A DNA stretch of 64,000 nucleotides from Microbacteriaceae bacterium (lineage in GTDB: Bacteria > Actinomycetota > Actinomycetes > Actinomycetales > Microbacteriaceae), in contig JAIXXG010000107.1 in NCBI GenBank assembly GCA_027490915.1, positions 1 to 64,000 of the forward strand, written 5' to 3'. Every line of letters begins with the position of its first letter. Positions within the stretch are counted from its first letter, which is position 1. Both the position numbers and the translations under genes were made by a program. Shown here one piece after another: positions 26,116 through 36,925 of this stretch. Below the pieces are notes generated by a model. That model worked only from the letters and a program-made list of their open reading frames with translations, ran no database searches and was not told where the DNA came from.

Positions 26116-26475
26116 ATGGCTATCGTCTGCCGCACCGGCAATGTGACCCGCGCCGACCAGACCCACACCCCGCTCGAGCTGCCACTGGCCGACCCGCTCG
26201 GCGCGGACATCGCGACGACCTACCTCGAGGTGTTCTCCGGCAAAGCGAGCTCGCTCGACGTCGGCACCTGGGAGACCGACCCGGGCCGCTCGCGGTGGGA
26301 GTTCACCGACAGCGGCGAGGTCATCTACGTCATCTCTGGTCGCATGACGGTGACGGAGGACGGCAAGCAGCCACAGCAGATCGAGCCCGGCGACCTGGTG
26401 ATCTTCCCGGTCGGTTGGCAGGGTTTCTGGGAGGTCACGCAGCCGCTGAAGAAGGTCTACGTCATCTTCGAATGA
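26116..26475 (+). CDS. Cupin domain protein (DUF861/EutQ-like)
   Basis: The 119-residue single cupin has TWETDPGRSRWEFTDSGEVIYVISGRMTVTEDG and then PGDLVIFPVGWQGFWEV, typical of the (S)-ureidoglycine/EutQ-like cupin group. The metal-binding histidines of classical cupins are replaced, as is common in this subgroup. GAAAGG lies upstream of ATG 26116. Substrate and pathway are unknown, and the gene stands alone. Confidence 0.82.
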   Translation: MAIVCRTGNVTRADQTHTPLELPLADPLGADIATTYLEVFSGKASSLDVGTWETDPGRSRWEFTDSGEVIYVISGRMTVTEDGKQPQQIEPGDLVIFPVGWQGFWEVTQPLKKVYVIFE

Positions 26476-26532
26476 CGGATGCGGCGCCGCGGCGCGCGGA
26501 ACCCTCAGGTCTCCGCCGCCGCGCCGCTGTCG

Positions 26533-27429
26533 TTATGACGCGAAGCGGGCGAAGCGCTCGGCCAGGTGATCCCGGTCGGGGCGATCGTCCCGCCGTGAGG
26601 GGAGCTCGAGCGCCTTCCCGTCCATCGCCTGCAGGCCGAACTGCAGCATGGGTCCGTCGCGGTCGGCCAGCAGCCTCTCGTTGATGTGGACGATGTAGTC
26701 CGGGCTGACGCCGAGGAAGTCCTGGTCGTAGGCCGCGTGATGGATCTTGCACATCGCCATCCCGTTGGTGACGATCGGCAGGCCGCGCTCGTCGCTGTCG
26801 CTGATGATGTGGGCGGCATCCAGCAGTTCGGGGTACTTCAACGTGCAGACCGCGCACCGCTTGTTGTAGGCATTGAGCACGCGAGCGCGGAACATCGGTT
26901 GATGCACGCGCTGCTTCACCACTCGAGCGACGTAGGCCTTGTCGAGAGTGACCTGCTGACCGGCTCGGAGCCGACTGTCATCGAGATCGATGACGAAGTG
27001 CCGCTTCTCGACGTCGACGTCGATCACATAGACAGGGAAGACCGGCACGTAGAGATTGGGGAGCGGCTTCTCGAAGAGGATGATCGGCGTTCCGGTCTGG
27101 AGCGCGGCGAGGAGCTTCCGATTGTCTCCGGCGTCGACGGGGCCTTTCGCCCAGGAGTACCGGAGGAGTCCGGTGTCGCGGTCGATCGCGTCGTCGTAGG
27201 GGTTGTTGCGCCCGCCGTCGCCGGCCGAGACGATCGAGAGGCTCGCGTCGAACTCCTGCGGATTGCGGATTCCGCGACCCGTATCGATGAGCGGCATGCG
27301 GAGGCCGCTGCGCATGACGAAGCCGGTGAGCTCGTCCTTGCTGGCGAACCCGCCGCGGGAGTCGACGAAGTGCTCGAGGTCCGCGAAGACCTCCAGCCGC
27401 AGAAGCGCCTGCTCCTCACCCGTCAGCAT
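26533..27429 (-). CDS. HNH endonuclease, restriction type
   Basis: The C-terminal half of this 298-residue protein is a complete HNH nuclease: CAVCTLKYPELLDAAHIISDSDERGLPIVTNGMAMCKIHHAAYD, with zinc-type cysteines and the H-N-H triad. The N-terminal half has NPYDDAIDRDTGLLRYSW and PVFPVYVIDVDVEKRHF, a pattern common in stand-alone restriction-like HNH proteins of actinobacteria, possibly a modified-base sensor. No methyltransferase is adjacent, so a type IV (modification-dependent) enzyme is plausible but inferred. GGTGAGGAGG precedes the ATG. Confidence 0.85.
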   Translation of the reverse strand: MLTGEEQALLRLEVFADLEHFVDSRGGFASKDELTGFVMRSGLRMPLIDTGRGIRNPQEFDASLSIVSAGDGGRNNPYDDAIDRDTGLLRYSWAKGPVDAGDNRKLLAALQTGTPIILFEKPLPNLYVPVFPVYVIDVDVEKRHFVIDLDDSRLRAGQQVTLDKAYVARVVKQRVHQPMFRARVLNAYNKRCAVCTLKYPELLDAAHIISDSDERGLPIVTNGMAMCKIHHAAYDQDFLGVSPDYIVHINERLLADRDGPMLQFGLQAMDGKALELPSRRDDRPDRDHLAERFARFAS

Positions 27430-27457
27430 GACGCCTCCTCACCTCGGTGTCCGCAGC

Positions 27458-28123
27458 CTAGCGCGGCCAACCGCCGAAGAACTCGGGGCGCACCTCGGCG
27501 ATCCCGTCGAGCGCGCGCTGCAGCAGCGCGACAAGCCGCACGCCTTCTCGTTCCCACTCCGGCCACCACGGCGCTGCCGTGATGTCAGGCTCCAGTGTGT
27601 TGGCCATGTCCTGCCAGCGCTCATTCCACGCCGCGAGGTCGATCTCGAGCGTCGCGGGCAGGGGTAACGCGCTGCGTTCGACCGGGTAGTTCTCGGTGAA
27701 CGACTCCCACAACGGCAGGTCCGTTCCCCACTCCGGGAAGAAGCGAATCAGGCGCTCGCCGGTCGGCAGCACCACTTGCTCACCAGCCTGAGCGCGGGCC
27801 CTGAGGTAGCGGTTCTGCATCGCACCGCGGGCGCGCCAGTAGTTCGGGTCATCGACTTGGGCTGGGTTGTCGTTGTAGTCGTTGCCGGAGAGCCAGACCA
27901 GACCCCGGCCGGCGCGGCCATCGTCGTGCACGAGCGCCAGCGACCACAGGTGCTGGTCATTGCCCGACTGCACCCGGGCGGCCTCGAGTGCTTCCTCGAC
28001 GGTCGCGCCCAGAAGGTCGAACGTCGACACCGCGTTCTCCGCGTCCTCGAAGACGTAGATGCGGAAGCGAGGTGCGTCGTTCTCCCACGAGCTGTCGCGC
28101 TCGTCCACCCCGTGCATCCGCAT
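27458..28123 (-). CDS. Hypothetical protein beside the HNH gene
   Basis: The 221-residue acidic soluble protein is rich in Trp and shows no signal peptide or membrane segment. I recognise no domain. It ends 28 bases before the HNH gene and shares its strand. TAGCGT stands 6 bases before ATG 28123, so it probably has its own leaderless transcript that may continue into the HNH gene. A link to the nuclease is suggested only by position. Confidence 0.65.
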   Translation of the reverse strand: MRMHGVDERDSSWENDAPRFRIYVFEDAENAVSTFDLLGATVEEALEAARVQSGNDQHLWSLALVHDDGRAGRGLVWLSGNDYNDNPAQVDDPNYWRARGAMQNRYLRARAQAGEQVVLPTGERLIRFFPEWGTDLPLWESFTENYPVERSALPLPATLEIDLAAWNERWQDMANTLEPDITAAPWWPEWEREGVRLVALLQRALDGIAEVRPEFFGGWPR

Positions 28124-28233
28124 GGCTGAACGCTAGCGCAGCGGGGGCGCTCGACCACCAGAGGGGCCGGAGCCGCTACGGCGGACCGCTGCCATCCCGA
28201 GCTCGGTATGCAGACCGCGCGATCGGGGAGGGG

Positions 28234-30078
28234 TTACGAGCCGCTCGCCTCGACAGCGCGGCTCGCGGGGGGCTGGAGATTCTGAGTCAACTCGGCCTCC
28301 GGGTTCGGCGCCAGATGGTTCTCGGCTAGGTACTCGAGGGCTCGCTCAACGGCACTGATCTTCTTCTTGAGCGTCTTGACCGACACCGCGTTCCGATCGG
28401 AGTACTCATCGAGCTTCTCGTGCTCGCGTCGGAGCTCCATCTCGACCTCGACGAGCGTCCGCCAGACTCCGCTGTCAACTGGCAGCTTGAGCCTGTCGCG
28501 GAGAATAGCAGCGGCGAGGCGACGTTCCACGACATCCTCGAACGCCTCGGCACTCGTGCCTGAACTGGCGAGTCCGAACGCGATACCACTCCCTCCTGCC
28601 GTTGCGAGGGTTCCCGCGGTGAGGAGCCCACCCACCATTCCGCCGGGGCCGAAGGCAGCGAGGGCGCTTGTGATCGCGGCTCCTCCTACGAGACCGGGTG
28701 CCGCTGCGAGCGCAAGCCCCCCGGTTGCCACCACGAGAGCGGCAGCGCCGGCTCCGACGGCAACCCACTTGATCCATGCGAGCTCGTCCGCACCGCGAAG
28801 GATCTCGCGTGCACGCTTCGTCGACTCCAGGACATCGATGCCGTACTGACTGGTCAGCCCGAGCTCGCCCGTGAGATCTCTCATCGCCTCCTTCATGACG
28901 TTCTTGGGTACGTCGATCTCGAACGGCTGGAGGAAGTTCGTTGCGGCGAGGAGGAGAAGCGGGATGATCGCATCCTCCCGGGTGAAGTAGCCGACGGGGG
29001 CGGGCTCGACAGCATCCGCTCGAGGATCCGTGAGATCGACTTCGAGCTTCGCCAGTGCCAATGGGATGGGCCGGCCAGCGTCTTCCCGAAGGCGAATCAG
29101 CGTGGCGATCTCGCTGCCTTGCACGTGCCTCAGCGCACCGAGGAATCGCGATCGGACTTCACCCGTGAGGCGCCCCGCGATCAGGTGTCCGTAGCGCAGG
29201 GCGATGAGAGCGAGCTGCTCAGGGAGGTCCAGGGCGAGGTCCGCATCAGCCCCCGAGCGAGCGATCTCCTTCGAGAGAGAACCATGCACGGCGAATCCGA
29301 TTGCGCCCGCGACATTCGGGTCTCGGAGGTAGGCGCTCGCCGCGTGCGCACTCATCGGATCGGTGCCGCTGTCGATGCGGAAGTCCAGCAGCCATGGGAT
29401 GACCGACGAGAGTCCCCTGTGGGAGGCAACCGGGTCGGCGCCGTTCCAGAAGTTGATCCACCACTCGAGATGCGGCGGGGGGTCATCCAGCTCGGCAATG
29501 ATCGAACTGACGTCGAGACTCCCGTTCGCCAGAGGGCTCCCGATGGTGATGAGTCCCGAGACCGCCACTCCCTTCGGGAGCCGAGGAACCAGATCTGCCG
29601 CGATGACCGACCCGAGGCTGTGAGCGACGATCACCAGGCGGTCGTTGCTCGGGAGAACCGGAAGGATGCGCGACAGAACCTGTGCCCTGATCTTCACGTT
29701 CTTCACGTAGTTCCGGGCTTGACTGAAGGCGGGCAGTTCGACCGCGGCCTTCACCCCCACGTCCAGGACGCCGAGCCTCTTCCCTCGGTCGAGTCGTCCG
29801 AATCTAGTCTCGATGCTGCCGATCCTGCGCTCGAAGTCGCGACGATTCGCTCGAGCCTCCTCCCGCCCCAGCTTCGTCGTGGTGATGGGCGCGAGCGCTG
29901 GCGGGGGGTCGTCCACCCCCGTGAGCGCGTGCGCGTACTTCGGGGCGACGTACTCGACACCCTGAAGTCCCGGGTAGCCCAGGGCTTCCAGCGACTTCTC
30001 GAGGTGGGTCAGCCAGACGTTCTCTGGGTCCCCGTTCCCGACCCCATGGAGGAACAGCAGTGCAGGTCGGTAGGTCAT
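28234..30078 (-). CDS. Large alpha/beta hydrolase with membrane segments and coiled-coil tail
   Basis: The 614-residue protein opens with LLFLHGVGNGDPENVW, an alpha/beta hydrolase oxyanion segment. The nucleophile elbow AHSLGS lies near residue 155. A long helical region follows, then a Gly/Ala-rich hydrophobic double segment (about 450-525) and a charged coiled-coil-like tail (about 545-590). GAGGAG precedes ATG 30078. Lipase, esterase or a membrane-acting effector are possible. It does not match a family whose role I know. It belongs to the same minus-strand accessory stretch as the HNH gene. Confidence 0.72.
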   Translation of the reverse strand: MTYRPALLFLHGVGNGDPENVWLTHLEKSLEALGYPGLQGVEYVAPKYAHALTGVDDPPPALAPITTTKLGREEARANRRDFERRIGSIETRFGRLDRGKRLGVLDVGVKAAVELPAFSQARNYVKNVKIRAQVLSRILPVLPSNDRLVIVAHSLGSVIAADLVPRLPKGVAVSGLITIGSPLANGSLDVSSIIAELDDPPPHLEWWINFWNGADPVASHRGLSSVIPWLLDFRIDSGTDPMSAHAASAYLRDPNVAGAIGFAVHGSLSKEIARSGADADLALDLPEQLALIALRYGHLIAGRLTGEVRSRFLGALRHVQGSEIATLIRLREDAGRPIPLALAKLEVDLTDPRADAVEPAPVGYFTREDAIIPLLLLAATNFLQPFEIDVPKNVMKEAMRDLTGELGLTSQYGIDVLESTKRAREILRGADELAWIKWVAVGAGAAALVVATGGLALAAAPGLVGGAAITSALAAFGPGGMVGGLLTAGTLATAGGSGIAFGLASSGTSAEAFEDVVERRLAAAILRDRLKLPVDSGVWRTLVEVEMELRREHEKLDEYSDRNAVSVKTLKKKISAVERALEYLAENHLAPNPEAELTQNLQPPASRAVEASGS

Positions 30079-30206
30079 CCTGATCTCCTCGCAGGTCTCG
30101 TTCCGCACGACATCGGGTGAACGAGCATCATTCTTCTTCGTCAGAGTATCGACTGGAACAACGGGGGCGGCTCGGTGCCACGGCTGCACAGGGGTCGAGA
30201 CGGGAA

Positions 30207-30236
30207 GGGCCGGGGCCTCCGCAGAGACCCCGGCCC
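30207..30236 (-). terminator. Terminator of katG
   Basis: Arms 30207-30219 and 30224-30236 pair at 12 of 13 positions around the tetraloop CGCA. They lie 29 bases beyond the katG stop. It is a GC-rich hairpin without a T-tract, usual for this genome type. Confidence 0.75.
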
Positions 30237-30264
30237 GAGCATCCGTCGACGGACGAGCTGCCGA

Positions 30265-32508
<2,244 letters not shown>

Positions 32509-32595
32509 TCAGGCTACCGGCGGCGACCGCGCGATACCTGGGCCGTACATCCCGTGATTCGTTGGGACGTCGGTCGTCATGGCTATCCTCGGGCG

Positions 32596-32930
32596 ATGCG
32601 AATCCGTCGAACCGTAGCGGTCTACGTCGATGGGTTCGCCCTGTACAAGGCATTGCTCCAGCGTCGGTATCCGCAGTACAAGTGGCTCGACCTTGAGGCG
32701 CTCTCTCGACGGCTGTTTCCCCATCGTGACGTCGTGCAGGTCAAGTACTTCACTGCTCCTCTGAAGCCAATGACGAATGACCCCGCAGTGCGTACAACAA
32801 AGCCTTCGAGGGCATTGGTCTCGATGCCATCAGGCAGATCCGCCGTGGCACGCTGCAATCTTCGCAGTTCCCGCTCGTGCTGCGTGACGCCCAGGGGAGA
32901 ACGATCCGGAAGCCACCAACCTGGACTTAA
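32596..32930 (+). pseudogene. NYN-domain nuclease remnant with internal deletion
   Basis: The frame from ATG 32596 gives a good NYN start (RTVAVYVDGFALYKALLQRRYPQYKWLDLEAL and VVQVKYFTAP) to about 32789. From 32790 a different frame reads AYNKAFEGIGLDAIRQIRRGTLQSSQFPLVLRDAQGRTIRKPPTW then TAA at 32928, which is the usual NYN C-terminus. The middle of the domain, with most of the acidic catalytic residues, is missing. TATCCT ends 6 bases before the ATG. A deletion of roughly 100 or more codons with frame loss is the simplest explanation. Confidence 0.8.
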
Positions 32931-32937
32931 CGAAGCA

Positions 32938-32961
32938 GGCCCTCGGCTTTCGCCGAGGGCC
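32938..32961 (+). terminator. Terminator after the NYN remnant
   Basis: GGCCCTCGGC at 32938-32947 pairs perfectly with 32952-32961 around the loop TTTC, 7 bases after the remnant stop. It was probably the original terminator of that gene. Confidence 0.8.
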
Positions 32962-33053
32962 GCGCCCGGTAGTCGAGACATCCGGGTTGTTATGTCCTTA
33001 CGGTAGCAGTCCGCCCCGACAGTTGTGAGCGACAAGACCGCCAGTGGACCATG

Positions 33054-33129
33054 TGGTGGCTCCGACGGGCGTCGATCCCGTGACCTCACGATTTTCAGTC
33101 GTGCGCTCTACCAACTGAGCTACAGAGCC
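33054..33129 (-). tRNA. tRNA-Phe (GAA)
   Basis: The 76-base cloverleaf reads GGCTCTGTAGCTCAGTTGG at the 5' end, with anticodon loop CTGAAAA between CACGA/TCGTG stems. CCA is encoded at the 3' end. It is the last of three tRNA genes on this strand. Confidence 0.96.
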
Positions 33130-33187
33130 GTGGGGCGTTGCCGCCCCGTACGGAACAAGCCCCCTCCGAGGAGAGGGCCCGTCGCCG

Positions 33188-33264
33188 TGGCGACCCTGAC
33201 GGGACTTGAACCCGCGACCTCCGCCGTGACAGGGCGGCACGCTAACCAACTGCGCTACAGGGCC
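33188..33264 (-). tRNA. tRNA-Asp (GTC)
   Basis: The 77-base cloverleaf starts GGCCCTGTAGCGCAGTTGG. The anticodon loop CTGTCAC lies between CCGCC and GGCGG. GTTCAAGTC forms the T loop, and CCA is encoded. Confidence 0.96.
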
Positions 33265-33293
33265 TTGCAGATATTCAATTGTAGGGCTGTTCG

Positions 33294-33366
33294 TGACCCC
33301 AACGGGATTCGAACCCGTGCTGCCGCCGTGAAAGGGCGGTGTCCTAGGCCACTAAACGATGGGGCC
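33294..33366 (-). tRNA. tRNA-Glu (TTC)
   Basis: The 73-base cloverleaf starts GGCCCCATCGTTTAGTGG. The anticodon loop CTTTCAC lies between CCGCC and GGCGG. No CCA is encoded. It is first in the order Glu-Asp-Phe, spaced closely enough for one transcript. Confidence 0.95.
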
Positions 33367-33657
33367 GTGGTGGCGCGAGCCGCACAGCAACCGATGCACC
33401 AGCATAGGGCTCCCGCGGCGACTTCGCCAATCGGGTTCGGCGGCGGCCCGCGCGGGCTCCCGGCTGCGGGGCGGGCGGCGGGCTAGCGTCGCGGGCAGGA
33501 TGCCCGAGCGGCGCTCGGCCGGCGGCACGCCCCACCGGGGCGCGCCGTGCCTGGTCGCGGCGAGCATCCGTTGGTACTGTTGTTAATGGTGCTGGTGTGA
33601 GAGTTGTGACATAACGAAAGTGCGTCACGATCGACACCCGGCCGAACGGGGAGAGAC
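33367..33657. other. Intergenic control region between tRNA-Glu and the M23 peptidase gene
   Basis: It should hold the tRNA promoter (minus) and the peptidase promoter (plus). Two small GC-rich hairpins are visible (33504-33518 and 33528-33542). An AT-richer stretch with TTGTTAATGGT and GTTGTGACATAACG follows at about 33580-33615. The latter could be a promoter or two-component regulator site. I did not see a c-di-AMP riboswitch signature. Confidence 0.4.
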
Positions 33658-34959
33658 ATGCGGGCAGCACAACGCGGGGGGAACGCGATGGGCCGGTCGA
33701 CGACGGCAGACGCCGACGCGCGCAGCGTCGAGCGCGCCCCGAGCGCGCGGGCCGCGGCTCCGGTGCGCCGCCGCGGGCATGCCCTGATCGCGGCGCTCGC
33801 CGCCATCGCCCTGCTCGTCACCGGCTCGATCGCCGCGACCGAGCGGCCCGCCTACGCCACCGACTACCCCTCGTGGAACGACGTGCTCGAGGCCCGGCGC
33901 GACGTCGCCGCGGCCCAGCAGAAGATCAAGGAGATCAAGGCGGCGATCGAGGCGATCACCGCCGAGGTCGCCCGCACCGAGGCGATCGCCCAGGAGAAGG
34001 GCGAGATCTACTACGTGGCGCAGGAGGCCTTCGACGAGGCCGCCTACACCGCCGAGCAGCTGCAGGCCCAGGCCGACGAGGCGCAGGCCCGCGCCGACGC
34101 CTCGCGCCTGCGCGCCGGCCAGTTCGTGGCCGAGCTCGCGCGCTCGGGCGGCGGCGACCTCTCGGCGTCGCTGCTGACCAACCCGGGCCAGGCCGACGAG
34201 CTGCTCTCGCGCCTCGGCTTCGCCAGCAAGATCACCGAGCAGGCCGAGGGCATCTACGCCGCCGCGCTGCAAGACCAGAACGCCGCCGAGGCCTTCACCG
34301 AGCAGGCCAACGTCGCGAAGGGCATCCGCGACGAGCTGCGGCTCGAGGCGCAGGCCGCCTACGAGGAGGCGCAGGTCGCGGCCCAGGCCGCGCAAGACGC
34401 GCTCATCGCGCAGCAGGAGAACCAGGCGCGCCTCGAGGCCCAGCTCGCGGTGCTCGTCGAGAACCGCGAAGCCACCGAGCGCGACTACCAGGCCGGGGTG
34501 CAGGCGCAGTACGGCTCGGGGTCGAGCCTCGGCGCCGGGCAGATCAAGAACGGCTGGGCCGTACCCGCCAACGGCTACATCAGCTCGCCCTACGGCTACC
34601 GCGTGCACCCCATCAGCGGCTCGGTGCGCTTCCACGCCGGCGTCGACATCGCCAACGGTGCGGGAACTCCGCTCTATGCGGCGGCGAGCGGCGTCGTCGA
34701 GTACGCCGGCTGGAACGGCGGCTACGGCTACTTCATCCGCATCGATCACGGCAACGGCCTCACCACCTCGTACGGGCACATCCAGGCGGGCGGCATCCTC
34801 GTGCGCATGGGGCAGGAGGTCGTCGTGGGCCAGAACATCGCGCGCATGGGCACGACCGGCTCGTCGACCGGCAACCACCTGCACTTCGAGGTGCGCCAGA
34901 ACGGCGCGACCACCAACCCCGTCGACTACCTGCGGGGCAAAGGTCTGAGCATCGGGTAG
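33658..34959 (+). CDS. M23 family peptidoglycan endopeptidase with coiled-coil domain
   Basis: The 433-residue protein has a signal/anchor helix (about residues 41-60) and a long helical coiled-coil region (about 70-285) like EnvC. The C-terminal LytM (M23) domain has the zinc ligands in RFHAGVDIA and HLHFEV. The start of the coiled-coil module (YPSWNDVLEARRDVAAAQQKI) resembles that of the next gene, implying a common ancestor. GGGGAGAG precedes ATG 33658. It is probably secreted and acts in septal or lateral wall remodelling together with the following NlpC/P60 enzyme, 6 bases downstream. Confidence 0.92.
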   Translation: MRAAQRGGNAMGRSTTADADARSVERAPSARAAAPVRRRGHALIAALAAIALLVTGSIAATERPAYATDYPSWNDVLEARRDVAAAQQKIKEIKAAIEAITAEVARTEAIAQEKGEIYYVAQEAFDEAAYTAEQLQAQADEAQARADASRLRAGQFVAELARSGGGDLSASLLTNPGQADELLSRLGFASKITEQAEGIYAAALQDQNAAEAFTEQANVAKGIRDELRLEAQAAYEEAQVAAQAAQDALIAQQENQARLEAQLAVLVENREATERDYQAGVQAQYGSGSSLGAGQIKNGWAVPANGYISSPYGYRVHPISGSVRFHAGVDIANGAGTPLYAAASGVVEYAGWNGGYGYFIRIDHGNGLTTSYGHIQAGGILVRMGQEVVVGQNIARMGTTGSSTGNHLHFEVRQNGATTNPVDYLRGKGLSIG

Positions 34960-34965
34960 GCGGGT

Positions 34966-36318
34966 GTGACGCGCCGCCGAGACCCGCGCGCGCCGCTCGC
35001 CCTGGTGGTGGCGGTGCTGCTCGTGGGCGGCGGGCTCGGCCCGAGCATCCCAAGCGCGATCGCAGCGCCGGCCCCGCCGAGCTGGGACGACGTCGAGGCC
35101 GCCCGCGGCGACGTCGAGGCGACGCAGATCGCGATCGAGCGCATCACCGAGCAGGCCGTGGCGCAGGCCGCCGAGCTCGAGGCCGTGCGCACGGCGGCCA
35201 TCGAGGCGGGCGAGAAGCTGCAGGCGGCGACGGATGCTCTCGCCGCTGCCGAGCAGCAGCTCGCGTCGCTCGAGCGCCAGCACGACGCCGCGGCGCTGCG
35301 GGCCGACGCCTCGGGAGCACAGGCGGCGCAGCTCGCCGCGCAGCTGGCCCGCGCCGGCGGCGGCGACGTCACGATGGCGCTCATCGTGAGCGGCGACGAC
35401 GCGGATGCTCTGCTCTACCGCCTCGGAACGGTCAGCGCCCTCACCGCCCGCGTCGACGAGGTGCTCGCCCGTGCGGTCGCCGACCGCAACGCCGCCGACG
35501 CCCTCGCGCAGCAGGCCGCGACCGCGCGCACCGCTCGCGCCGACGCCGTCGCTGAGGCCGAGGCCGTGCAGGTCGAGACGACGGCCGTGGCCATCCGGGC
35601 CGAGCGGCGGGCGGCCGCGCAGCAGGCGCTGCTCGACGACCTCGCGCAGAAGCTCGCCGTGCTCACCGGGCGGTCGGCCGAGGTCGAGCGGGAGTACCTC
35701 GACTCGCTCGAGCACGGCGGGTCGGGCGGCACGCCGCCGGCCGGGCCGGCGCCGAGCCCGAGCGCGCCTGCTCCGAGCCCGAGCGCGCCTCCCGCCGGGC
35801 CCACGCCCAGCCCGAGCGCGCCCGCCCCGAGCCCGAGCGCGCCCGCGCCCTCACCGTCGCCGAGCACGCCGCCCGCGCCGACCCCGCCCGCGCCGACGCC
35901 GCCGAGCGGCAGCGGCCCCACCCCGAACGCAGCCGTCGTCGCGGCCGCGCTCGCTTTCGCGCGGGCGCAGCTAGGCGAGCCCTACCGCTGGGGCGCGGCC
36001 GGCCCCGACGCGTGGGACTGCTCGGGGCTCACGATGATGGCCTACTCAGCGGGCGGGCTCGCGATCGGCGGGCACTCCGTCTCGGCGCAGTACAACCGGG
36101 CGGCGTCGCGCGGCCTGCTCGTGCCGTACGCGCAGGCGATGCCGGGCGACCTCATCTTCTACAGCTACGGCGGCTCCGCATCCGGCAGCAAGTACCACGT
36201 GGCGATCTACCTCGGAAACGGGCAGATGCTCGAGGCCCCGTCGGCGGGAAAGCCGGTGCGCATCGTCACGGTGCGCACCTACGACCGCATCCCGGTCGTC
36301 GCGCGGCCGAGCGGGTAG
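34966..36318 (+). CDS. NlpC/P60 cell-wall hydrolase, RipA-like
   Basis: The 450-residue secreted protein has a signal peptide and a coiled-coil region (about 35-245) similar in opening to its upstream neighbour. A Pro/Ser/Ala repeat linker built from PAPSPSA units (about 260-315) leads to a NlpC/P60 domain. The catalytic cysteine is in WDCSGL and the histidine in KYHVAIYLG. It cleaves peptidoglycan stem peptides. GTG 34966 is 6 bases after the M23 gene, so the pair forms an operon of complementary hydrolases. Confidence 0.92.
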   Translation: MTRRRDPRAPLALVVAVLLVGGGLGPSIPSAIAAPAPPSWDDVEAARGDVEATQIAIERITEQAVAQAAELEAVRTAAIEAGEKLQAATDALAAAEQQLASLERQHDAAALRADASGAQAAQLAAQLARAGGGDVTMALIVSGDDADALLYRLGTVSALTARVDEVLARAVADRNAADALAQQAATARTARADAVAEAEAVQVETTAVAIRAERRAAAQQALLDDLAQKLAVLTGRSAEVEREYLDSLEHGGSGGTPPAGPAPSPSAPAPSPSAPPAGPTPSPSAPAPSPSAPAPSPSPSTPPAPTPPAPTPPSGSGPTPNAAVVAAALAFARAQLGEPYRWGAAGPDAWDCSGLTMMAYSAGGLAIGGHSVSAQYNRAASRGLLVPYAQAMPGDLIFYSYGGSASGSKYHVAIYLGNGQMLEAPSAGKPVRIVTVRTYDRIPVVARPSG

Positions 36319-36362
36319 CCGACGACGCGGCGCGGCGCGGCGACGAGTGGGCCAGACGGTGC

Positions 36363-36854
36363 CTAGTGGCCGCCGGGCACGTACGCGGCGATGCCGGCCT
36401 GCACGATCGCCTCGGCCTCGGCGGCGTCGCCCCAGCCCTCGGTCTTGACCCACTTGCCGGGCTCGAGGTCTTTGTAGTGCTCGAAGAAGTGCTCGATCTC
36501 TTTGCGGGTCTGCTCGGGAACATCCGCGATGTCCTGGATGTGCGCCCAGCGGGGATCCTTCGCGGGAACGCAGATGACCTTCGCGTCGCTGCCGCCGTCG
36601 TCGGTCATGTTGAAGACGCCGACGGGCCGCACCTCGACACCCACGCCGGGGAACAGCGGGTACTCGAGCAGCACGAGCGCGTCGACCGGGTCGCCGTCGA
36701 GGCCGAGGGTGTTCTCGAAGTAGCCGTAGTCGGTCGGGTAGACGAACGGCGTGAACAGCACGCGGTCGAGAAAGACGCGGCCGGTCTCGTGGTCGACCTC
36801 GTACTTGTTGCGGCTGCCGCGGGGAATCTCGATGACGACGGGGTAGGCGCCCAT
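36363..36854 (-). CDS. ppa: Inorganic pyrophosphatase
   Basis: This family I soluble enzyme hydrolyses pyrophosphate and drives biosynthetic reactions. The 163-residue protein contains [15 protein letters not shown], the metal-binding [25 protein letters not shown] with its Asp cluster, and AKDPRW. Length is typical for the bacterial hexameric form. GGAGCACCCCCATG gives an RBS. It is divergent from tilS. Confidence 0.97.
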   Translation of the reverse strand: MGAYPVVIEIPRGSRNKYEVDHETGRVFLDRVLFTPFVYPTDYGYFENTLGLDGDPVDALVLLEYPLFPGVGVEVRPVGVFNMTDDGGSDAKVICVPAKDPRWAHIQDIADVPEQTRKEIEHFFEHYKDLEPGKWVKTEGWGDAAEAEAIVQAGIAAYVPGGH

Positions 36855-36925
36855 GGGGGTGCTCCTTCAGAACGGAGGGGAGAACGGAAAAGTCGCGTGC
36901 CGATCGGCGGCTCTAACCTTAGTGG

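Noticed and set aside
33367-33657. c-di-AMP (ydaO-type) riboswitch before the cell-wall hydrolase gene
   Set aside because: Such riboswitches are common before actinobacterial wall hydrolases, but I could not find the conserved core in this stretch.
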